Below are positions 57,128 to 64,000 of a stretch of 64,000 nt of DNA, one piece after another. The position numbers and the translations under genes are program-made. The notes under the pieces were generated by a model. It did no database searches. It saw only the letters and a list, made by a program, of their open reading frames with translations, and was not told where the DNA came from. Source of the DNA: JAGLON01 sp041394985 (GTDB lineage Bacteria > Zixibacteria > MSB-5A5 > GN15 > JAAZOE01); assembly GCA_041394985.1 (NCBI GenBank), contig JAWLBI010000001.1, positions 2,790,001 to 2,854,000 on the forward strand. Reading direction: 5' to 3'. Positions within the stretch are counted from its first letter, which is position 1. Each line of letters opens with the position of its first letter.

Positions 57128-58672
57128 TTACGAATTGACGCCTCCCACGGTAATCGACGACACTTTTACGGTCGGCAATCCCATCGATACCGGCACGCTC
57201 TGGCCGCCCTTGCCGCACGTCCATCCGCCTTTGGCGAATTCCAGGTCGTTGCCGACCATCGTGATCTTGCTGAGCACATCCGGGCCGTTGCCGATGATAT
57301 TGATATCCTTGACCGGCTTGGTAATTTTACCGTCCTCGATCAGATATCCCGTCTTGACATAGAATGAAAAATCTCCCGGGCCGATATACACCTGACCGTT
57401 CGTGAACGTGTCGGCGTACAACCCCTTCTTGACACTTGCGATGATTTCGTCTTTGGTGTGCGGACCGGGCAACATGTAGGTGTTGCGCATCCGCGGGAGC
57501 GGCGGGTAGCGGAACGACTGGCGCCTGCCGCTGCCGGTCGGTTTTACCTTGTAATGCTGGGCGCTGATTTTATCGTGCATGTAGCTGCGGAGGATTCCGT
57601 CGCGAACGAGGAATGTTTTCTCCGACTGATTTCCCTCGTCGTCGATATTAATCGATCCCCGCATCCCCGGATTGGTGCCGTCATCGACGATGGACACGAA
57701 ACTCTCGGCCACCTTTTTGTCGATCTTATCAGCAAAAATCGATTCTTCCTTGCGGTTAAAATCGGCTTCCATGCCGTGACCGATAGCCTCGTGGAGCAGG
57801 ATTCCCGAGCTGCCGGCGGCCAGAATCACCGGCATTTCGCCCGCTTCCGGCTTAACCGACTGGAAGAGAATCATTGTCTTTTGATAGGCTTCCTCGGCAA
57901 TCAGATCGAGATTTTCGGGTGAGAAATACTCGATGCTGTACCGACCGCAGAGGTCATACGAGCCGCTCTCGCGCTGGCCGTCCTTCTCCACGGTGCAGGA
58001 TGCGGATAATTCGGACATGGGCTGATAGTCATAACTGATCATACCGTCGGAATTGATGAACAGCATATATGTAGTATCGTCCGAGAATGACACCCTGGTC
58101 TTGACGATATCCGTATCTTTGGCATACACTTTTTCATTGAGTGATTCCAGATAGGGAATCTTACGGTCGATTTTTACTGTTTCCCAGGGGGTACTGATCG
58201 GATAAAAATCGGCCGGTTTCTGCAGGCTGAACGTATGCGGCGGTTTCGTCGCTGTATCGGCGGCGATATTGGCCGCGGTTTTGGCCGCCAGTTTCATCGC
58301 CTTCGGGGAGATTTCCTCGGTGAAGGAAAATCCGGTTTGATCCCCCTTCAAGACACGAATGCCGACACCGAAATCGACACTGGTGTAAGCCCGGTTGACG
58401 ACCTTGTCCTCGAGCCCGATATAGCTGCTGATATTGTGCTGGAAGAACAGGTCGCAATAATCGCCGCCTCGAGACAGCGCGGCGCTCATGACTTCCTTGA
58501 TGATTCCTTCATTGACACCGAAGTGTTCGAAATACGCGTTTAAATCCATCCCCTCTCCGTTCGGTGCGGCAAATGCCGCCAGTGGATCGAATTGAAATAC
58601 GAAGGGAATACTTGCCAGCGCAACGCCTTTTGCACTGGTCTCCAGGAACTTTCTACGAGTTATCTTATCCAT
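57128..58672 (-). CDS. tldD: TldD-like metallopeptidase with twin-arginine signal peptide
   Basis: A 514-residue protein. Residues 1-35 form a Tat signal: TRRKFLE followed by a hydrophobic stretch (GVALASIPFVFQF) and an Ala-rich cleavage region (PLAAFAAPN). The TldD core has GVGIRVLKGDQTGFSFTEE, the metal motif HEAIGH in GILLHEAIGHGMEADFNRKEE, and GSGRRQSFRYPPLPRMRNTYM. GDFSFYVKTGYLIEDGKITKPVKDINIIGNGPDVL is the usual C-terminal region. Classical TldD is cytoplasmic, so the signal implies export in folded form. It is co-transcribed with tldE. A tatC gene is at 31221-31970. Confidence 0.93.
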   Translation of the reverse strand: MDKITRRKFLETSAKGVALASIPFVFQFDPLAAFAAPNGEGMDLNAYFEHFGVNEGIIKEVMSAALSRGGDYCDLFFQHNISSYIGLEDKVVNRAYTSVDFGVGIRVLKGDQTGFSFTEEISPKAMKLAAKTAANIAADTATKPPHTFSLQKPADFYPISTPWETVKIDRKIPYLESLNEKVYAKDTDIVKTRVSFSDDTTYMLFINSDGMISYDYQPMSELSASCTVEKDGQRESGSYDLCGRYSIEYFSPENLDLIAEEAYQKTMILFQSVKPEAGEMPVILAAGSSGILLHEAIGHGMEADFNRKEESIFADKIDKKVAESFVSIVDDGTNPGMRGSINIDDEGNQSEKTFLVRDGILRSYMHDKISAQHYKVKPTGSGRRQSFRYPPLPRMRNTYMLPGPHTKDEIIASVKKGLYADTFTNGQVYIGPGDFSFYVKTGYLIEDGKITKPVKDINIIGNGPDVLSKITMVGNDLEFAKGGWTCGKGGQSVPVSMGLPTVKVSSITVGGVNS

Positions 58673-58822
58673 GCTCAGCCTCTCCGCTACAATGTATATA
58701 TTGTTTGTAAATACTGACGCTGTAATAAAGAAGGGTTCGTGGAAGCAGTATTTCTCTTCGCATAAAAATCTATACGACTAAAAGTCGCATTGAGTTGCGA
58801 CACAATTGCATACGGTCGTATT

Positions 58823-58861
58823 TTTTATACGAAGCGAGGGGCGACATATTCCGCCCCTCGC
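58823..58861 (-). terminator. Hairpin terminator downstream of pepF
   Basis: A 10-bp perfect stem, GCGAGGGGCG with CGCCCCTCGC (58834-58843 and 58852-58861), begins 16 nt after the pepF stop. A second small hairpin with an A/T core (CGTATAAAAAATACG) follows. The run after the main stem is not a clean T-run, so the terminator call is moderate. Confidence 0.6.
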
Positions 58862-58876
58862 CTGTGACTTGCAGGA

Positions 58877-60763
58877 CTATTCGGTCAACAGTTTTTCCAT
58901 TTCGTCAACCAACTCGCCGAACAGTTTCAGCGTGTAATTGACCGGTTTGGGCGAATTCATGTCGACGCCCGCCTGCTTCAAAATTTCGACCGGGTAATCG
59001 GAAGTACCGGTGCGCAGGAATTCCATGTATTTCGCAAGGGCTTCCTTATCGCCGTCCAGAATCTTTTGCGATATCATCTGCGCAGCCGTATAGCAGGTCG
59101 CATACTGGTACACGTAGAACGTGCGGTAGAAGTGATATATCTTCATGCCGCCCATATCGTTTTCCGGACCGATGAACAGATCCGGGCCATTGTATTTCTG
59201 GAAAATGTCGCGATAGATCGACCTGAAATAATCGACCGATACGGCGCCGCCGTCTTCGATCTGTTTATTAATCTTATCTTCGAATTCGGAGAACATGACC
59301 TGCGTAAAGAAAGTCCCCTGAATCTGCTCGATATAATAATCGAGAAGCGCGATCTTTTCTTCTTTGCTCTTGGCATGGGCCAGCATGTATTTCATCAGAA
59401 TCGCCTCGTTGCAGGTCGAGGCAACTTCGGCGGTAAATATCGTATGCCCATGATACACATACGGCTCGGCCTGGTTGGTGTAATGGCGATTGAGGGCGTG
59501 TCCCATCTCGTGAGCAAGAGTGAAGACGTCGCTGATGTCTCCGGAATAGTTCATGAGAATGTACGGATGCGAGGTGTAGGTGCCCCAGCTGTACGCGCCG
59601 GTTGCCTTCCCTTCGTTTTCGTATACGTCAACCCAGCCGCCTTCAAAACCGGCTTTGGCGTCCTTGACATAATCTTTGCCGAGCGGTTTGAGCCCCTCCA
59701 GGATCATTTTGATGGCTTCATTGTATTCATATCGGCGATCACTGGCCTTTGTTAACGGGACGGAAAGATCATATGTGTACAGTGTATCATAGCCCATTAA
59801 TTTCTTGCGGAGACTGGTCCATTTGTGGAGCGGTTCGAGATTCGCATTCACGGCATCGATCAGATTATGAAAAACCGATGTCGGGATATTGTTGCCGTCG
59901 AGGCTCCGCTCGAGCGTGCTGTTATATCCGCGAGCCTGCGTGACGAACCAGCTGCCGTTCACATGCGCGCCCAGCGTAGTCGCCAGTGTGTTGATATATT
60001 TTTTCCATCCAACCTGTACGGTGTCATTGGCGATGCGGCGCGCTTCTCGATCGCGCCCCTTGAGAATCTGCAAATAGCGGCCATAGGTCAGCGCCATAGG
60101 ATTCCCGTCACTGTCGGCAACGGTTCCGAGTTTATGGTCGGCATTGTCGATCATCTGGAAGATATCGATAGGGGCACGGACGAGCGGACCGGCCAGGGCC
60201 AGGATACGCTCTTCTTCCGGCGACAGAATATGCTTTTGCTGCCGGAACATATCCTCGAAATAAAATTCATATTCCTTCAGGCCGTCATTGGCGGCTACCA
60301 TTGATTTCACTTTTTCTTCACCGAGGGCAATAATTTCCGGCCGAATATATGACTGGACCTGACCCATCCGGGCGTTGAGGCCGGTCACACGGCCACCCAG
60401 TTCCTGGTAAATGCTCTGGCTGTTGTCTTCATCGAGTTTGAGGTATGCGAAAACGTACATATTAGAGATGACGACATCCAGCGTGTCCGACAACTTCAAA
60501 CAATGCAGCAGCAATTCCGGGGAGTCGCCAAGATGCCCCTTGAACTTCTCCAGTTCACCGATGCGGTTTTCCAGGAACGCATAATCGGCATCCCAGTCGG
60601 CAATCGTCTCATATATATCTTCAACGCGCCATTTGTATTTTTCTTCAATATCCTGACGTTGCGGCAAACCGCTGTCCTGTGCGAACGCACTCGCGAACGA
60701 GAAAGCAAACAGCGCTGCGACAATCAACGATACCCATTTACCGTGACTGCTTACGGATTTCAT
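58877..60763 (-). CDS. pepF: Secreted oligoendopeptidase F (M3B family)
   Basis: A 628-residue zinc peptidase cleaving oligopeptides. The catalytic motif HEMGH lies at 418-422 in VFTLAHEMGHALNRHYT, with the downstream Glu in AEVASTCNEAILMKYML. YSWGTYTSHPYILMNYSG is another family signature. Unusually, residues 1-29 form a Sec signal peptide (WVSLIVAALFAFSFASAFA). PepF of Firmicutes is cytoplasmic. With the M6 peptidases it would give stepwise external protein digestion (inference). It is monocistronic by spacing, 204 nt before tldD. Confidence 0.95.
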   Translation of the reverse strand: MKSVSSHGKWVSLIVAALFAFSFASAFAQDSGLPQRQDIEEKYKWRVEDIYETIADWDADYAFLENRIGELEKFKGHLGDSPELLLHCLKLSDTLDVVISNMYVFAYLKLDEDNSQSIYQELGGRVTGLNARMGQVQSYIRPEIIALGEEKVKSMVAANDGLKEYEFYFEDMFRQQKHILSPEEERILALAGPLVRAPIDIFQMIDNADHKLGTVADSDGNPMALTYGRYLQILKGRDREARRIANDTVQVGWKKYINTLATTLGAHVNGSWFVTQARGYNSTLERSLDGNNIPTSVFHNLIDAVNANLEPLHKWTSLRKKLMGYDTLYTYDLSVPLTKASDRRYEYNEAIKMILEGLKPLGKDYVKDAKAGFEGGWVDVYENEGKATGAYSWGTYTSHPYILMNYSGDISDVFTLAHEMGHALNRHYTNQAEPYVYHGHTIFTAEVASTCNEAILMKYMLAHAKSKEEKIALLDYYIEQIQGTFFTQVMFSEFEDKINKQIEDGGAVSVDYFRSIYRDIFQKYNGPDLFIGPENDMGGMKIYHFYRTFYVYQYATCYTAAQMISQKILDGDKEALAKYMEFLRTGTSDYPVEILKQAGVDMNSPKPVNYTLKLFGELVDEMEKLLTE

Positions 60764-61223
60764 GAATACTCCTTTTTCCTTCCAATTTTCGGCAATATAA
60801 CTACCTGTTATTTGACGGATAATAGGTTAAAAAGGTTCAAAAAGCCAACACAATTGCCCAAAAATATCTTCACACTATAAAGAGAAACGAGACCTAACCA
60901 ACTAATTTGAGTATTTCTGTAAAAAAGTGTTGACACGGGAGATATTGTGATTATTTTAGCAATAGATATTGTTCACGCGGATTTTATAACAGAGTGGCAA
61001 ATGACGGTGAATCCATCGATTTACCCAATTTGCGGAGCGTGGGCAATTTTTTTATGCCCTCAATTGACTACGCACATCAAACATCCAACAGCTCCGACTT
61101 GTTAACCGCAGACTTCTCTTCTGAACATTTTTAATATTTAAAACCTGTTCGCACAGGTGGAGGATGCATGGCATTTGTTAAGGCATAGTTCCAACCCCAA
61201 CCTTATTAATTTTTGGAGGGAGT
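60764..61223. other. Divergent intergenic region between pepF and the large secreted protein
   Basis: These 460 bases separate divergent genes. They contain one sigma-70-like plus-strand element (TTGACA at 60930-60935, 16 nt, TATTTT at 60952-60957) and a small hairpin CCTGT-TCGC-ACAGG near 61144. A strong GGAGGGAG ribosome-binding site stands just before 61224. If that promoter is used the leader would be about 260 nt. No gene is evident. Confidence 0.6.
60930..60957 (+). promoter_or_regulatory. Candidate promoter of the large secreted protein gene
   Basis: TTGACA, a 16-nt spacer and TATTTT on the plus strand. The -35 hexamer and the spacing equal those of both M6 peptidase promoters, with a weaker -10. 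It lies about 265 nt upstream of the start codon, so an unseen promoter nearer the gene is possible. Confidence 0.45.
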
Positions 61224-63878
61224 ATGTCTTTACATTCCAAACCATTGGGGGCTCTTCTCACCTTCGTTGTCGCGGTCCTTCTGTCTGCCTCGACAGCGTT
61301 TGCTTCTCCACAGGATACACTTACCCAGTATACCTTTGGCAACACTTATCCCGCAACAGCCGCGATCGGCCAGACCTTCGATATTCCGATTTATAAAATC
61401 GACGGTGTCGGCATGATGAGCGGTTTCGACTTCCTGCTCAGGTACAACGAGAATGCCATGACCCTGGTTAATGTCTATCCGGGATATATATTTCTGGATA
61501 CCAGCATGAACGGATGGGAATTCTTCGACCACTCTGAATTTTCCGACGCCGGCTACGGTTTCGTCAGGGGTGTCGGCATCGCGGATATTGAGGATGGGGA
61601 CAACCATCCGCTGAGTCTGTATATTCCCAATCAGACGCCTCTCTTCTATTTACAATTCACCATAACAAACGATTCGCTCTATGCCTGCGATGGCTATCCC
61701 ATCGAATTTTACTGGCAGGATTGTACCGACAATGCGATTGCGGCCGATACGCTGGGCGCGGTTCTCGGGATTTCGAATCTCGTTTTTGACTGGAACGGAA
61801 ACAACTATGTAAATATCACCGATACAACCTTTGGTGTTCCCGGCAGAAACGGCGCACCCGATGATTGTATAACCGATCCGTCGATTATGCGTCTCTGCAA
61901 CTTCTACAATGGGTTCGTCGATGTGGCATGCGGCGACGACACCGTTTATGTGCGAGGCGATATTAACTGCAATGACGTCGCATATGAAATAGCCGATCTG
62001 GTTTTATTTTATAATTACTTCCTGTACGGATCTACGACATTTCTCGATTTTGCATGCAGTCAGTCCCGATCGGATGCCAATGCCGACGGACAGTATCTTG
62101 ACATCGAGGACGCCATCTACCTGTATCGGGTTGTCGCCGGCGATGCTCAGCCGTATGACACGAATTTTATTCACAATCATGTCGGTGTGACCTTCACCCA
62201 GTATGTCGATGCACAATCGGTCGTCTTTAATTATACCGGAGAGCTGGCGGCCATTTACCTCGCATTCAACGGTGAAATCACTCCGACAATAAATATCAAC
62301 GAACCGAATATCATCACAACATACAGTATCGATAGCGGCGTAACGAGAGTCCTCGTTTATCCCGACGTTACCGCTGAAACTCCCGGCTTCTACGCGGATA
62401 CATTGATATTAACGTATTCCGGGGAGGGTATACTGTATGAGGCCGGCGCCGCCGATTATGAGGATCATGTGTTCGATGCCCAGATTGCTCATATCGGCGG
62501 CGTTTCCGGAACGCCGTTCGCATTCAGGATTGGCTACTTCCCCGATGTGGAATCGGGCCAGAGCCTGTCCATTCCGGTAACGAAGATGGTCGGCTCCGAA
62601 GACATGTACGGCCTTGACTTCCTCTTCGGCTATGATGAGGCATTGTTCGGCCTGAGCGGTGTCACGGCGGGACTCGTATTCGATAATCCCGGCTCATACG
62701 AGTGGGAATACTTCACCTATCGCTATGATGCGTCGGACTGCGGCGATACAATTTGTCCGCCTAATGTCCTGCGAGTCGTAGCCGTAGCGGATTTAAATGA
62801 TGGGCCGCACCATCCCCTTTCGACATCAATTTCCGATGGCACGGTTCTTTTCACCATTGACGGATTCGTCACGTCCGATACGATCGTGGGCGACGTCCAC
62901 GCCGATATGCGATTCCTCTGGATCGACTGCGGCGACAATGCCGTGGCATTCGGGGATTATGGAGAAGATCTCGCCCTATCCCGGTATGTGTTCACCTATA
63001 ACGGCTATGATATTACCAGCCCGTATATGACACTACCGACCAGATACGGCGCGCCGGAATCTTGTCTTTCCGGTTCGGCAACGCCCCCCGTCCGATTCGC
63101 CGACTTCGTTAATGGCGGATTCGAGATTAATGGCGGCGGTGGCGACACGACAGGTGTCGAGCTGGTTCTGACTGTCGGCAATGCCGATGCCTATCTTGGC
63201 GATACCGCCATTTACCTCGATGTGTATCTGAGCAATCCGCAGGATTCGGTGGCGGCCTTCTCCCTCGTCCTGCAATTGGATAATCCGGAACTCGTCAAAT
63301 TCGGCATCAGCCCGAATGACACGCTGGCCTTCTCGACGGTCGGAACGTTGACGGAAAACTGGCAGCTTATGTCGCAATCGTCATTTTCCGGGACGTATAC
63401 GGACCTGAAGATTGTCGGATTCGCAAACGCCAGCTATCCGTATGACCATTCGATCCCGCCGCAGGAGGACGGATTACTGTTGCGACTGATGCTGCATGCT
63501 ATTGCCGATACGATGATGGCGGATACAGTGACGACTATTCTTATCAATGAGTCACCGGAATTCACGGCCTTTTCCGACCAACTTGGCTATCTCATCGGCC
63601 TCGATGGCACGACATATAATGCGAATACAGTGTTCTTCACCAATGGTCATATCTTCATGCAAGAAGATTACCTGGCCGGCGACTGTAATGCCGATGGCTA
63701 TTTTAACATCGGCGATGCCGTCAGCCTGATCGATTACATCTTTAAGGGAGGGAATGCCCCACAGCCGATCTGTACGGGCGACGTGAACTGCGACGGATAC
63801 TGCAATGTTGCGGATCCGGTATATATAGTCAACTATATATTCAGGCAGGGATCGGCGCCATGTACTGGTTGTCGGTAA
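61224..63878 (+). CDS. Large secreted protein with duplicated domain, cohesin-like domain and two dockerin-like segments
   Basis: An 884-residue exported protein. After the signal peptide (about 1-27) an approximately 200-residue domain (30-230) occurs and is repeated at about 425-625. Compare FYWQDCTDNAIAADTLGAVLGISNLVFDWNG with FLWIDCGDNAVAFGDYGEDLALSRYVFTYNG. Between them is a dockerin-like segment (243-310: VRGDINCNDVAYEIADLVLFYNYFL... SDANADGQYLDIEDAIYLYRVV). A cohesin-like domain (about 650-815) and a C-terminal dockerin-like pair (818-884: GDCNADGYFNIGDAVSLIDYIF, GDVNCDGYCNVADPVYIVNYIF) complete it. It is probably a surface structural or adhesion protein. The C-terminal pair matches the M6 peptidase tails. 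Confidence 0.88.
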   Translation: MSLHSKPLGALLTFVVAVLLSASTAFASPQDTLTQYTFGNTYPATAAIGQTFDIPIYKIDGVGMMSGFDFLLRYNENAMTLVNVYPGYIFLDTSMNGWEFFDHSEFSDAGYGFVRGVGIADIEDGDNHPLSLYIPNQTPLFYLQFTITNDSLYACDGYPIEFYWQDCTDNAIAADTLGAVLGISNLVFDWNGNNYVNITDTTFGVPGRNGAPDDCITDPSIMRLCNFYNGFVDVACGDDTVYVRGDINCNDVAYEIADLVLFYNYFLYGSTTFLDFACSQSRSDANADGQYLDIEDAIYLYRVVAGDAQPYDTNFIHNHVGVTFTQYVDAQSVVFNYTGELAAIYLAFNGEITPTININEPNIITTYSIDSGVTRVLVYPDVTAETPGFYADTLILTYSGEGILYEAGAADYEDHVFDAQIAHIGGVSGTPFAFRIGYFPDVESGQSLSIPVTKMVGSEDMYGLDFLFGYDEALFGLSGVTAGLVFDNPGSYEWEYFTYRYDASDCGDTICPPNVLRVVAVADLNDGPHHPLSTSISDGTVLFTIDGFVTSDTIVGDVHADMRFLWIDCGDNAVAFGDYGEDLALSRYVFTYNGYDITSPYMTLPTRYGAPESCLSGSATPPVRFADFVNGGFEINGGGGDTTGVELVLTVGNADAYLGDTAIYLDVYLSNPQDSVAAFSLVLQLDNPELVKFGISPNDTLAFSTVGTLTENWQLMSQSSFSGTYTDLKIVGFANASYPYDHSIPPQEDGLLLRLMLHAIADTMMADTVTTILINESPEFTAFSDQLGYLIGLDGTTYNANTVFFTNGHIFMQEDYLAGDCNADGYFNIGDAVSLIDYIFKGGNAPQPICTGDVNCDGYCNVADPVYIVNYIFRQGSAPCTGCR

Positions 63879-63914
63879 CCCCACTCGGGTAGTAGGCAGC
63901 GCAATCAGGGTCGG

Positions 63915-63945
63915 AAGCACGGTTCCGGCCCTGTAATTATTTGGC
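63915..63945. repeat. Imperfect hairpin repeat downstream of the large secreted protein gene
   Basis: Arms GGGTCGGAA and TTCCGGCCC around GCACGG, flanked by CA and TG. It resembles the GGGCCGG-type hairpins at 12702-12726 and 13250-13278 and may belong to the same family. It could also help end transcription, though no T-run follows. Confidence 0.5.
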
Positions 63946-64000
63946 GCCACGCCCGGAGCGGTTCCCGAATTATTTTTATGAATTACATGATAACGGAATT

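Overview
The window is a gene-dense, mostly minus-strand stretch of chromosome from a motile, Gram-negative-type (diderm) bacterium. Diderm architecture is shown by the flagellar L- and P-ring genes, an OmpA-type peptidoglycan-binding domain, a CsgG domain and a Tat system. Secreted M6 peptidases with dockerin-like tails, the gene mix and the many short dispersed hairpin repeats suggest an uncultivated FCB-group lineage such as Zixibacteria. That placement is inference, because no rRNA gene is present.

Region 1 (1-12530) is flagellar. One operon, flgF-flgG-flgA-flgH-flgI, starts at a sigma-54-type promoter near 3462 and leaves the window at its left edge. A second, flgB-flgC-orf107-fliE-F-G-H-I-J, starts at a sigma-54-type promoter near 10662, has a perfect palindrome about 75 nt upstream of its predicted start, and ends at a strong terminator near 3904. 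motA-motB follow a good sigma-28-type promoter (12504-12530). A repeat-bearing intergenic stretch follows.

Region 2 (13312-27046) is regulation and chemotaxis. A cytosolic PAS histidine kinase and an NtrC-type sigma-54 activator look like the FlrB/FlrC pair that would drive the sigma-54 promoters. Upstream of them lie cheB, cheA, cheZ, two cheY-like genes, cheR, two further receivers (one lacking its phospho-acceptor Asp), a HEAT-repeat protein, a STAS antagonist and a GAF-SpoIIE-HATPase protein. This long run begins at a near-consensus sigma-28-type promoter (27020-27046), so a partner-switching module appears to be wired into the chemotaxis regulon.

Region 3 (27100-37300) is housekeeping: der, a PDZ/radical-SAM protein, tRNA-Gly(CCC), a secreted protein, tatC and nrdR. 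An ilvE-rpiB-glyA-(MTH1187-like)-cutA-PPC-SAM hydrolase run follows a clear sigma-70-type promoter.

Region 4 (37304-49400) holds two tandem paralogous secreted M6 metallopeptidases with dockerin-like tails, an MTA/SAH nucleosidase, a NapH-like ferredoxin, a methyltransferase and a repeat island. It also holds an adjacent tRNA-His/hisS pair. That tRNA lacks the usual encoded G-1:C73, and the synthetase has the matching divergent motif 2.

Region 5 (49500-64000) carries a HAD phosphatase, a hemerythrin, a CsgG-OmpA fusion, a YihY protein, an S9-family lipoprotein that has lost its catalytic Ser and His, a tldD (with Tat signal)-tldE pair, a secreted oligoendopeptidase F, and a large secreted protein with duplicated domains and two dockerin-like segments.
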